Under the pieces are notes generated by a model. The model saw nothing but the letters and a program-made list of their open reading frames with translations. It had not been told where the DNA came from and did no database searches. From JBBQYD01 sp942493075 (GTDB taxonomy: Bacteria; Verrucomicrobiota; Verrucomicrobiia; Limisphaerales; UBA8199): a stretch of DNA of 64,000 nucleotides. Below, piece by piece: positions 54,015 to 62,165 of this stretch (the stretch's first letter is position 1; every line of letters starts with the position of its first letter). Position numbers and translations under genes: made by a program. The stretch is from the NCBI GenBank assembly GCA_942493075.1, contig OW818681.1, forward strand, positions 4,960,001 to 5,024,000. The letters are read 5' to 3'.

Positions 54015-55400
54015 CTAATCTGTTCTGGTCGGCACAGTGTTGCTCGAGCGCGGCTCCAAAATCTCAAAGGTTTTCTTGAATTGCGAAACCACCGTAGATG
54101 GCCGCACACCCTCAAAACACATTCGAACAACATGGGTTTCACCGATTTGGATGGTCGCTTCTCGGTAGTTGAGGCTCGGCATTCGATCGCCGATCAACAA
54201 GAATCTTTCAGAACGAGGCTTCGACTTTTCACGGCGCCCCTCCTTCCGCGAACTCCATTCGAGCTTTATACCCTCCTCAGCGAGGCAACGACTTAGGAGG
54301 CTCCAATCCAAAAACATCAGCACATGCTTTCTTCCTTCGATAATCGACAGAATATCGTCAAGGACGAGATCCCTGGAAAAGAGGGGACGACTTTGGATAT
54401 ATCTGACCCACTGTTGCAGGTCCAATAGTGCGGGAAAAGTATCGTTTCTTGCGTGTTCTCTTATCCACTTGGACGCGGTGGGATGGTTTAGGTTTCCTAT
54501 CCGGTCAATTAGGTTCTGCTCCACCGCCGCAAATGGCCTTTCCTGACGAATCTCCGCATAGACCCAAAGAGCACCGTCAACGCAAACGAGAGATCCGTCT
54601 TCGCATTCACACCGCTTAAGAACCTGCCTAAGCTCTTTATCCCAACTGGCCTCAGGTATTTCGGTCAAATCCAGAACCTCGATGTTTTGCCCGCACGACG
54701 GGTCGAACCCTTTTTCGCTTTTGAGAATAGACGCGACCTCTGAATTTAGCTTTATCTGGTCGAGAACACGGATCATCTGTTGTTCCCCCTTTTGGCCTCG
54801 ACGGTTTAGAAAGTCCTGCACGGTCCATGGACAGGAACTGGTCTTGATAGTGCGGAAGATATCGTCGTTAACAATTCCGTCCTTTACCTCAGTTATTTCC
54901 AGAGCCCCGGTTCTGAAATCACGGCAAAGTATGTCTCCAACATCGACAATGCCCGTCGCATCAGTCCAAATCGCGACTTTGAATGGGTCGTTGTTGAGTT
55001 GCTTGAGTGTGGAAATAGCAGCATCGGGATTGCAGGCGGAGAGCGGCCTACGGGGTTGGCGCATTGAGAGTCGCTTCACCTGGTGACGTTGCTGAGCAAA
55101 AATCTGCCAAACAATCATGTCGCTGATGCGTTCCCACAGGATTTTCCTGTATTCCAGTTCGGTGCGGAAGCGGGGCGACAATTCTGACCGCCTCAACGCC
55201 TTTTCAAACTTAAGCTGGTTCGCAATAGAAAGGTAGTGGACCTCCTTATAGGTCTTGTTGCACTCGAGCATGAATGGCTCAAAGTTGGCCTTAATAAGCT
55301 CACGGCTCTGAAACCGAGGATCGTCACCCGCAGGTTTGAGTAGTCTCCTCAATGCTGTTCGGAAGCAAGATGATGAATGTTCAGGCGTAATCTGTTCCAT
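54015..55400 (-). CDS. Uncharacterised protein with a possible PD-(D/E)XK nuclease motif
   Basis: The 461-aa protein is soluble, rich in Lys, Arg, Glu and Leu, mostly helical, without signal or membrane segments. Residues 151-175 read IVDVGDILCRDF followed by EITEVKDG: D156, then E171-x-K173, the spacing and hydrophobic setting of a PD-(D/E)XK nuclease core. I do not recognise the family. It is transcribed alone, 330 bases from the sialic acid operon and upstream of a degenerate tRNA-like sequence. The coding stretch looks more A+T-rich than the sugar loci, fitting acquired DNA. Confidence 0.6.
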   Translation of the reverse strand: MEQITPEHSSSCFRTALRRLLKPAGDDPRFQSRELIKANFEPFMLECNKTYKEVHYLSIANQLKFEKALRRSELSPRFRTELEYRKILWERISDMIVWQIFAQQRHQVKRLSMRQPRRPLSACNPDAAISTLKQLNNDPFKVAIWTDATGIVDVGDILCRDFRTGALEITEVKDGIVNDDIFRTIKTSSCPWTVQDFLNRRGQKGEQQMIRVLDQIKLNSEVASILKSEKGFDPSCGQNIEVLDLTEIPEASWDKELRQVLKRCECEDGSLVCVDGALWVYAEIRQERPFAAVEQNLIDRIGNLNHPTASKWIREHARNDTFPALLDLQQWVRYIQSRPLFSRDLVLDDILSIIEGRKHVLMFLDWSLLSRCLAEEGIKLEWSSRKEGRREKSKPRSERFLLIGDRMPSLNYREATIQIGETHVVRMCFEGVRPSTVVSQFKKTFEILEPRSSNTVPTRTD

Positions 55401-56057
55401 AACTAGTTAGTTAGACCTTAATTCTATGGTTGTCTTTAATGCCTCTTCCAGCTAAGAGGGTCAACTTCAGAAAGCTACGGAAGCTTACCATCGCAAATTG
55501 CCTAAGCTTTTTAATTCAGCCTTTATGGCAAATGACAATCCCTGCAGGACTCTCACCTGCATCTCCAACGTTTCAAGCGTCGCGCTTTGGTAATTGAGCT
55601 ACGGGCGCATAGCTGGCGCCAGCGGAGAAATTGCACCCTCGTGGGGCGGTTTATCCCACGACTGCGGGACTGCTGTCTGAGGTTGCTGCTGACGGCTTGA
55701 AAACGCAGAACAAACAACTGATTCCGGTTCCGCCTAGAATCGGCGCCTTATACGCATCCTCGTTCGGCCAAGGCGATTGACTCGCTCTCAGTTCACCTTC
55801 CTTTGCCAAGAAACTAAAAGGGGGTCGGATGAACCCGATATCGAGTCTGAGACACTAACCATCCCGCAAAATTGTTCCAGCAACTCTTTGAAAAATAGCC
55901 GCTGAAATCACTCGGTTTTCTCCGGACTTGTTTGGCCCGAGTTCTTCGTTACACTCAGACCCCATGAAACCGGTCGCAAATCAAGGTTGCTTCATCGACA
56001 TAGCGGTTTGGCCAGCCCGCGCCGCCACATAGCTAGGAGGCCTTAATCCGAGCAACC
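55401..56057. other. 657-bp intergenic region with a tRNA-like relic
   Basis: The region separates divergent genes. It contains the tRNA-like sequence at 55533-55608, a strong hairpin cgtggg/cccacg at about 55640-55660, and a TGGCGCC at 55614-55620, which on the minus strand ends in CCA just ahead of the tRNA-like sequence and may be the tail of another relic. AGGAGG at 56035-56040 lies 17 bases before the next start, too far for a normal ribosome site. Confidence 0.55.
55533..55608 (-). other. Degenerate tRNA-like sequence, anticodon UGA
   Basis: Numbered as a tRNA, the 76 bases give GCGCCCGTAGCTCAATT at the 5' end exactly as in many real tRNAs, a perfect 5-bp anticodon stem (CGACG/CGTTG, one G-T) with loop CTTGAAA, and a perfect T-stem (GCAGG/CCTGC) with T54, A58 and C61 in place. 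The T-loop is TGAGAGT instead of TTCGANT, the D-loop lacks the GG, and only three of seven acceptor pairs form; the 3' end is GTCA. Decayed tRNA or a divergent tRNA of mobile-element type. A UGA anticodon on a short variable loop would be unusual for tRNA-Ser. Confidence 0.6.
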
Positions 56058-57104
56058 ATGCCCACTTTCTCAATACGAGGTCCGTTGCAGGGCGAGCTCA
56101 TCGATTTTCTCAAAGCCAGTGGATTCGACTGTACCCACGTCGCCGAACTAGTCCGCGACCTTACCTGCCTCCTCGGCAGTTACCGAGAAGAAGACGTTCC
56201 GCTCTTCCCGACCGTATTCGTGTTGCCCTCGCCCGAGGTCATAAGCTCGCTATCCCCGGGCACGCAGCGCGTCACCGTGGGCACAGCACCTCTCGGCACC
56301 GCCGCACAACAGGTACTTAAGGACTGCGCCACATTGGCGGTGCGCGGATGGGCGGTGTATGTTGCCAAAGTGGACACGAACTTGGCTCAATTCGGAGTGT
56401 TCCGCGCTCTCGCTCACGCCTACGCGAACAGCGCCGAAGAAACGATGGTTCAGCTCCCCGCAGAGCCGACTACTCCTGCGGTACTCATCCGTAACCGGGG
56501 CCACCTCGTTGTTGAACTACGCAACACCAAGAATGAGACCTTCACCGCATCCTTCACCTCCGCCCCGGCTTCAGAATCACACTTTGCAAAACATCTCGTC
56601 GATTTCGCATCCACCGTATGCCAGGAAATCGACGAAAACCAGCGTCCAGACTTCGCCCCGTATCTAATCCGCCTGCTGGCCGACGTGCTCCAGCACTGTC
56701 ACGGAACCCTTTTGGGCGCTTACGTTTCCCCGGTCGACGGCAAACCGCCGTGCACCCTCAAGGACGGCGTATGGCTTGCGACCCCGATTGACCTGGCTGG
56801 CGCACACCATGCCGCAGTGGAAACCAAAGACGCACAGACCCTGGCTGCCCTCCAGGCCTGCGAGGCCCTACTGACCGGCATGATCGCAAGCGACGGCCTC
56901 GTAGTTTTTGGGACCAACGGCACGATACTCGGTTACCGGATCTTCCTGAAGCCACTGGACGAAGAGAGAAAAGACCTCCCTGAGAAGGGAGGAGGCCGTC
57001 GGCGCACTTACGCTTTGATGCAACGCCGGTTAGGCGCCGAGTTGAAAGCCGCGTTTTTCCGCTCCCAGGACGGCGTAACTGAATGCCAAAAAGCAACAGT
57101 ATGA
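56058..57104 (+). CDS. DisA-N/diadenylate-cyclase-like protein with N-terminal sensor-like domain
   Basis: In this 348-aa protein, residues 200-345 follow the pattern of the DAC (DisA_N) domain: HGTLL (215-219) at the first strand, MIASDGLVVFGTNGTILGY with D279-G280 where DAC enzymes have DGA, then GGGRRRTYALMQRRLGAEL (311-329) where they have GTRHRAA, and AAFFRSQDGVTEC where they have a VSQDGG/VSEE strand. The second Ala and the central His of the two catalytic motifs are therefore replaced (DGL; RRR). Residues 1-195 form a separate domain with YREEDVPLFPTVFVLPSPE, like the sensor domains seen ahead of DAC domains. The gene is coupled by ATGA to the next. A cyclic-dinucleotide-type signal is the inference; the changed motifs could mean altered chemistry or a dead enzyme. 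Confidence 0.62.
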   Translation: MPTFSIRGPLQGELIDFLKASGFDCTHVAELVRDLTCLLGSYREEDVPLFPTVFVLPSPEVISSLSPGTQRVTVGTAPLGTAAQQVLKDCATLAVRGWAVYVAKVDTNLAQFGVFRALAHAYANSAEETMVQLPAEPTTPAVLIRNRGHLVVELRNTKNETFTASFTSAPASESHFAKHLVDFASTVCQEIDENQRPDFAPYLIRLLADVLQHCHGTLLGAYVSPVDGKPPCTLKDGVWLATPIDLAGAHHAAVETKDAQTLAALQACEALLTGMIASDGLVVFGTNGTILGYRIFLKPLDEERKDLPEKGGGRRRTYALMQRRLGAELKAAFFRSQDGVTECQKATV

Positions 57105-58435
57105 GTGATGAAACCAATGCAGTTACGGTCTGGATCCCATCGGACGTCGTAACGATTCCATCAACGGTCGAATCGGTCGACGCCATAGTCCAGTACGGCA
57201 GTGCTACCCTATCACGCCGCGACATGAACTCTATCGTTGCAGGCTTCCAAGCCCAAGGCTACGAAATGGTCTCGACCTTTGTTTGGACCAAGGCCGCAGC
57301 CACCCTGAAAAAGCAGGTGGCGACGCTCGGGATGGAATTCGTAGGGGAAATGCTCGGTCGCCCGGACCTCGACGACGATTCCGATCCGACCACTGCAATC
57401 GCCGACCACGAGGTTATCGCCCTTGCCGAGGACCTTGGCATGATCACCGCCACCCAGGCGCTCAGACTCAAGCAGTCGCTTCAGCTCGTCACGCATTTCG
57501 CTTCGAAGGAAGAAACGCCAGGTGAGGACGAAGCTATGCAAAAAGAGGAGGCCATCAGCTTGCTCCGCACGTGCATCACCAGCATTCTCGGGAAAGCTCG
57601 CTTCGAAGCGGCAATCAAGTTTGCGGAGTTTAGAAAGCGCCTCGGCGACACAGATCTCCAGGCCGGAGACACGGACGTCAATGCCATCGGAAACTCTCCC
57701 TACTTCTTCGTGCGAACCACGCTCAGCGTCCTCCTCTCCATGGTTAAAGCAGCCAAGGGTGCTACGTTTGAACACGCCGTCGGAAACACCATAGTCCTCG
57801 TGCCAGCACTTTGGGAACGCATCCGTGAGACAGAACGCTGGCAAATCGGCCAGGCGTACGCCGAAGTCAACGCAGCAGGAAATCGTCTCGCCTCCGCAGG
57901 GCTCAAGAAAGCCCTCCTCCAGGTGCACGGATTCGACTTTGTCCCAGAAACCCTTCGATCAAACACTTTCACCGAAGCAGCGGCGCGAGTCCTCTCAGCG
58001 CACTTTACATTCAACAACTTCTACAACGAGGCCGATCCAATGGCCGTACTCGCAAATCTTGGCACCGCAATACCAATGCCAGCCTTTGCAAAGTGCATGG
58101 AAGCGACCTTGGCAGTGAGGCTCGGAAATCGATGGGGGCGTGCCATCGCCGCCCAGGATGCGGCCAGGAGTGTCCTTGACGCGCTCCGTCAGACCCAATG
58201 GGAGTACTACGTCAACGAGTGCCTCCCCCGTGACCGCACAGTGCTCGATAAGCTCGCTAACGAAATAAAGCCGGTCGAGAACTGGTGTGTGCTAGCCACT
58301 AAGCACCTCAAATCGGCTAGCCCCCCGAAGGACAGGTTTGTCAAAGAGCTCGTAGACATAAGCTTAAAAGTCCCTCCCTCGCCTCAAGCCGTTATTGCCA
58401 AAGCAAGCCAACTCAGGTCGCGGCTCGGCATGTAA
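57101..58435 (+). CDS. Uncharacterised mainly helical protein coupled to the DAC-like gene
   Basis: I choose ATG 57101 (444 aa) because it overlaps the stop of the DAC-like gene as ATGA; ATG 57083 is an alternative. A small N-terminal alpha/beta segment (VTVWIPSDVVTIPSTVESVD ... LSRRDMNSIVAGFQAQG) is followed by about 350 residues that look entirely helical (KAAATLKKQVATLGMEFVGE, AALQ- and LAS-type heptads, LRTCITSILGKARFEAAIKF). No membrane segment, signal or enzyme motif is visible and I do not recognise the family. Being translationally coupled to a putative nucleotide-signal synthase, it could be an effector, receptor or regulator of it. Confidence 0.6.
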   Translation: MSDETNAVTVWIPSDVVTIPSTVESVDAIVQYGSATLSRRDMNSIVAGFQAQGYEMVSTFVWTKAAATLKKQVATLGMEFVGEMLGRPDLDDDSDPTTAIADHEVIALAEDLGMITATQALRLKQSLQLVTHFASKEETPGEDEAMQKEEAISLLRTCITSILGKARFEAAIKFAEFRKRLGDTDLQAGDTDVNAIGNSPYFFVRTTLSVLLSMVKAAKGATFEHAVGNTIVLVPALWERIRETERWQIGQAYAEVNAAGNRLASAGLKKALLQVHGFDFVPETLRSNTFTEAAARVLSAHFTFNNFYNEADPMAVLANLGTAIPMPAFAKCMEATLAVRLGNRWGRAIAAQDAARSVLDALRQTQWEYYVNECLPRDRTVLDKLANEIKPVENWCVLATKHLKSASPPKDRFVKELVDISLKVPPSPQAVIAKASQLRSRLGM

Positions 58436-58950
58436 CATGTTTCGACCGAACGCACTCGATAGGACCACCGACCTACGCGACTATTGTGACGCCGCCCGGA
58501 ATGGCGTCGCGCAGTGAGCATCTTTCCCCGCTACCCTGAATCCCGTGGCCGGCACCTCTGGTTCGCCTTCCACTCCGCAACAGCACTGTTTTGACTACCG
58601 CATTCGATAGGGAATAGGCGCTTGCACACGCTTTCAAAAAAGCGCGCCTCAGGACTTGATCAAGCTCGCTGAAATGGTGGGCTGCCACGGACTTGCACTG
58701 CGCTCCGTCCGGGTAAGAGCTAGGTCTTCACTGTCAGAGTTGTCAGGCCCAATCCCGACGCGAAGGTGTATCCCGCGTTGCGCGACACCAGAGCAAGTCT
58801 GTGAAGCTGAACCGCGATTCGCCTCGCGTGCTCAACCTCCTCAATGTTGAGGTCCTCAGAGGTCCTCAATTGTGGATGTAATTTGTTCTTGTCGATGACA
58901 TGGATTCTTGGTAATGACTGGCATCCGTTCTCCCAAGTGCGTAATGGAAT
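58436..58950. other. 515-bp intergenic region
   Basis: Apart from the tRNA-like sequence at 58675-58750 and a small perfect hairpin (cgcttt-caaa-aaagcg, about 58629-58644), I see no gene. Short open frames on both strands lack features. Confidence 0.5.
58675..58750 (-). other. Degenerate tRNA-like sequence, anticodon CUU, encoded CCA
   Basis: Exactly 76 bases end in ACCA. In tRNA numbering the anticodon loop is CTCTTAC (T33, anticodon CTT, A37). The T-arm has T54, C56, A58, T60 and C61 with loop TGCAAGT, and four of five T-stem pairs. The outer four acceptor pairs (GGGC/GCCC) form; the inner three, and the D-stem, do not. It looks like a decayed tRNA-Lys-type sequence. It is weaker than the relic at 55.5 kb. 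Confidence 0.42.
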
Positions 58951-60150
58951 ATGAAACCTTCGCAGCGAGACCAAGTTGTTTCGTCACCTAAATCAGGTGC
59001 TTCCGAAGCTTCCCAGCCTTGGCACGTGAGCCTGTGGGTCCGGGTCTGTGTTGGCGCTGGGATCTTAAGTGTTCTTGCTGCATACTTAGATGCGATAGAA
59101 AAGCTCGAACCTCTCTTCCGCTCCCTTAAAGGTTTTGGATTCTTGATATTGAATCCACCGAAGATTCTCCTGGCCCTTCTCTGTGTGATGCTTCTTGTTG
59201 CTTGGACTGCAGCCTATCTCCTAAAGCAGCCAACAGGGTCAAAACGGGACACCAGATTTCGAATTTCACATGGCTTAATCCTGTTTGCATGCCTAACCAG
59301 TTTTTACTTGATCGCCATTTTCGTCCTCCCCCCAGCTAACGCAACTATTTACTTGGTTCACGATGGTGCCAAATCCCGAATTAGGCCACCGGCCGATTTA
59401 AGTGTCCCTCGCTTAGATATTAAGGAGGTGCCCCTGTCCAAGATCCGGCAGGAATTCTCAGTAGCTTCTCGCCCCATTCTCTTCTCAACAGTAGAGAAGC
59501 CTGGAACGCTACTGTCAGAAACCCGCTCCCTCCCATCGAATCCGACCGTTTTTTCCTTGCGGCAAGTGGTTGAGAATAGCGAGGGGCTGTTTGATATTTC
59601 ATGCTGCTCTTACGTTGATGAGATTTCCAGGTTTCTCGACGACAGAATTTACAAGGCAAGCAACGTCGTGGTGCTGTGGGAGAGAGAATACTCCGCCGCT
59701 GAAAAAAACCTGAGCGGCGAGCTAGCGCGTCGCTCTTCATCATTCAGTTCAACATCGATCATATTTGACCGCCAAAACTTTCACGGTGTCGCGATGTTCA
59801 CAGAGGGTGCATGCGTGATCTTTGTTGGTTCTAACCTCGGCCTGCAGAGTCTGTGTTCAATCACCAGAGGTTCCACTAATGACTTCATCTTGCTTGCCCC
59901 TAACTGGCTTCGTCCTGAGATTCAGCCTTCGAAAGCAGCTAGACCCACGAGGAACATTTGTTTGTCTTCTGCGGCGTTCGAACAACTCGTTTGCTCAAAC
60001 CGTGAGTCGTGGGAGAGTTTGCTCTCCACCGTTAAGGACGCGGTGGTATCTAATCCAATCTCCTTGGATGGACGTCTGAAGCAGGATCTTCAAGTTTGGG
60101 CACAGAGGATCGAGCGGTCGCAACCAGTCCCTAATGTTACCCACTTCTAA
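58951..60150 (+). CDS. Membrane protein of unknown function, coupled to a symporter
   Basis: The 399-aa protein has three hydrophobic segments in its first 140 residues (VRVCVGAGILSVLAAYL, ILLALLCVMLLVAWTAAYLL, LILFACLTSFYLIAIFVLPP) and then a 260-residue soluble part with mixed alpha/beta patterning (ATIYLVHDGAKSR, VVVLWEREYSAAEKN, TSIIFDRQNFHGVAMFTEGA). I do not recognise the soluble domain. Its stop overlaps the start of the SSS symporter gene (TAATG), so the two proteins are made together. It may be an auxiliary or sensor subunit. The coding sequence looks more A+T-rich than the sugar operons. Confidence 0.65.
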   Translation: MKPSQRDQVVSSPKSGASEASQPWHVSLWVRVCVGAGILSVLAAYLDAIEKLEPLFRSLKGFGFLILNPPKILLALLCVMLLVAWTAAYLLKQPTGSKRDTRFRISHGLILFACLTSFYLIAIFVLPPANATIYLVHDGAKSRIRPPADLSVPRLDIKEVPLSKIRQEFSVASRPILFSTVEKPGTLLSETRSLPSNPTVFSLRQVVENSEGLFDISCCSYVDEISRFLDDRIYKASNVVVLWEREYSAAEKNLSGELARRSSSFSSTSIIFDRQNFHGVAMFTEGACVIFVGSNLGLQSLCSITRGSTNDFILLAPNWLRPEIQPSKAARPTRNICLSSAAFEQLVCSNRESWESLLSTVKDAVVSNPISLDGRLKQDLQVWAQRIERSQPVPNVTHF

Positions 60151-61595
60151 TGCAATCTGACCTAATTCCAGTCTGGCTAGGGCTAGCCATTTTCACAGGA
60201 TTATCACTTTGGGCAATGCGAGGTAGCCCTCGCGAGCAGTCGAGGGAACAATATTTTACCGGACGCGGGATGATGGGCAAGTGGCTGCTCTTTTTTACGA
60301 TTTTTTCGACATATTTCAGCGCGTTCACCGTTGTTGGCCTGCCTGCAATGTTTTACTCGCACGGGATTGGTGCCTTTTGGTTTCTGGAGATTCCGGTTTT
60401 GATCGCGCCATTTGTTATTTACTTCGTTGGATTTCGCATCGTTAAGAAAGCACACCAATCACCTGGGGTTTCTTCGCCCATCACGCTCCTTACCAATCCT
60501 TATGGATCAACAATTCTGACAATGGGGGTTGCTGTCCTTACTGTGGCAATGCTCATCCCATATCTGGTCCTGCAAATCTCGGGTGTTGGAAAGTTTTTGG
60601 TCGGTTTCACGGATGGGAGAGTAAGCTACATAACTGGAGCCCTGATATGCTGTGTAGTAACAGGTATGTACTTATACAGGGGTGGCGCACTGGCAGACGC
60701 AAGGACGGACATGGCGCAAGGTATTGTTATGTTCTTAAGTGCGGCTTTGCTCGGTGTTCTTATCTTGTTTGCCTCATTTGGCAACTCTAATGATTTTGCT
60801 GTATTGAGGGAGAAGCAATTGCTGTCTTTACCAGGACCGAAGCACTATTTCACCTTTCAGACACTCCTTTCATATGCTTTCATTTTTGGATTAGTGACCG
60901 TCGCATCCCCCCAGTTGTCGAGCAAGTTGATGGGAGCAGCAAAGACTGAGGACCTTCGTAGCTCGATCATAATCTTCCCTATCGCGGGCACTCTTATGGT
61001 GCTAATCGCAGGTGCTTTTGGCCTGTTCGCGGCTGCTCGTTTAGAGGTGACAAGCCCGGACCTTGTCATCGGTGACGTGCTGCGTAATTTGACCGCTGGA
61101 AACGGTGCCTCACGTATATTTCTGGTAGTTATCGCTTCGCTTTTCCTCTGTGGTGTTGTCGCGGCAGCGGTTTCAACGATCGACTCCCTGCTTCTGTCTC
61201 TCACAGCCATATGCTCGGAAAGTATAGCAGGTAATTTCGCAGCCAGGATTGGTAAGCACCGGCGGTGGATGGTTGCACTTCTGATCCTGTCACTAGTGCT
61301 TTCTTTCAACCCGCCTGCCTTCGTGGCAGACCTTGCGAAGGTGCAGTCGGGTGGTTTGATGGCTTTACTGCCTTGCCTGCTGGGACCCTTGTTCGGCATC
61401 CGCTCTAAAATAGCAGGGTGGACGTCTATAGTGTGCGGCTGTGTGCCGCTAATTTTAAGTAAGGCAATTGCGATGTCATTTTTCGGATTCGACGTAGGGC
61501 TGGTGAATTTAGTCACAGCAACGTTAGGGTTACTCATCGCCCAAGGTGTCTATGCATTGACGAGAAGCACGCGATCGGGCACTGCCATAGAATAG
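60150..61595 (+). CDS. Sodium:solute symporter (SSS) family transporter
   Basis: The 481-aa protein has 12-13 hydrophobic helices with SSS features: YFTGRGMMGKWLLFFTIFST near the N-terminus (the R-G-M-G after helix 1), SAFTVVGLPAMFYSHGIGAFW, YLYRGGALADARTDMAQGIVMF (family signature with G-G-x-A-D and T-D), and GVVAAAVSTIDSLLLSLTAI in helix 9 with the sodium-ligating Ser residues. It imports an organic solute with sodium. Substrate unknown. It is translationally coupled to the preceding unknown membrane protein. Confidence 0.92.
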   Translation: MQSDLIPVWLGLAIFTGLSLWAMRGSPREQSREQYFTGRGMMGKWLLFFTIFSTYFSAFTVVGLPAMFYSHGIGAFWFLEIPVLIAPFVIYFVGFRIVKKAHQSPGVSSPITLLTNPYGSTILTMGVAVLTVAMLIPYLVLQISGVGKFLVGFTDGRVSYITGALICCVVTGMYLYRGGALADARTDMAQGIVMFLSAALLGVLILFASFGNSNDFAVLREKQLLSLPGPKHYFTFQTLLSYAFIFGLVTVASPQLSSKLMGAAKTEDLRSSIIIFPIAGTLMVLIAGAFGLFAAARLEVTSPDLVIGDVLRNLTAGNGASRIFLVVIASLFLCGVVAAAVSTIDSLLLSLTAICSESIAGNFAARIGKHRRWMVALLILSLVLSFNPPAFVADLAKVQSGGLMALLPCLLGPLFGIRSKIAGWTSIVCGCVPLILSKAIAMSFFGFDVGLVNLVTATLGLLIAQGVYALTRSTRSGTAIE

Positions 61596-61629
61596 CACCA
61601 AGGAGTTCATCAAATAAAAGTATCTGGTA

Positions 61630-61651
61630 GCAGGCGGAAGCTTCCGCCTGC
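61630..61651. repeat. Perfect 22-base palindrome
   Basis: gcaggcggaag followed directly by its reverse complement cttccgcctgc, 34 bases after the symporter stop. There is no T-run, so it may be a factor-dependent end or a REP-like unit. Confidence 0.7.
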
Positions 61652-61785
61652 CTTGCTCCTTCCACCATAGCTGATAACCCAATGTCTTCGGCCCATCATC
61701 AGAACGTAAAACCTGGAATGCAAAGCGTAGAATGAAGCAGCGGACAAGTAGCGACCTGACTAGGACTGTCGCTGTGACAATTGGT

Positions 61786-61862
61786 CTACTCGCGTGCCGT
61801 CCTTTCAGGACTCCGGGCAACTCGGACCCGTGGATCCGTGGCTTAGCGGTTGACTTTCCTGG
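61786..61862. repeat. Dispersed repeat unit, copy 1
   Basis: ctactcgcgtgccgtcctt, tcaggactcc and gcttagcggttgactttcctgg match the unit at 63337-63397 with scattered changes and an internal length difference. Relic of a dispersed intergenic element. Confidence 0.65.
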
Positions 61863-62165
61863 CATTTCTTTGCTTGGCTGCGTCGGCCATAACGGATTTC
61901 GCATGTTGCGCTGGTTCTACTCAAAGGAGGATGTCGGAGATCCGGCGGTCACCGCCATGAAGTTGGAACATCGATCTTTTATTCGCCTAGCGCTCACGGG
62001 GTTCTACAGCTACATCGTCATCATGCCGGTGCAGCTTGGCCTATGAATCCACCGCCCTCATTGAAGACAAGTTGAAGTTCAGGATTCCCCGTGACTTCAT
62101 TGAGCTTTCCCGCCTCGCAAGCAACTATGGGGTCTTGGTTTTGCAGTACCGGAGATGACCACGAG

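Larger units (their letters stand above)
61596..62165. other. 570-bp intergenic region with repeat relics
   Basis: It contains the 22-base palindrome at 61630-61651 and a repeat unit at 61786-61862 that recurs at 63337-63397. A 104-codon open frame at 61732-62046 overlaps the repeat and has no protein features, so I do not call it. Confidence 0.55.

Noticed and set aside
55614..55689. A third tRNA-like sequence directly upstream of the 55.5-kb relic
   Set aside because: It ends in CCA and has a stem-loop, but the acceptor and T-arm do not pair in register, so I do not call it.
61732..62046. 104-codon open frame
   Set aside because: It covers the dispersed repeat unit, starts in repeat sequence and has no recognisable fold or ribosome site.
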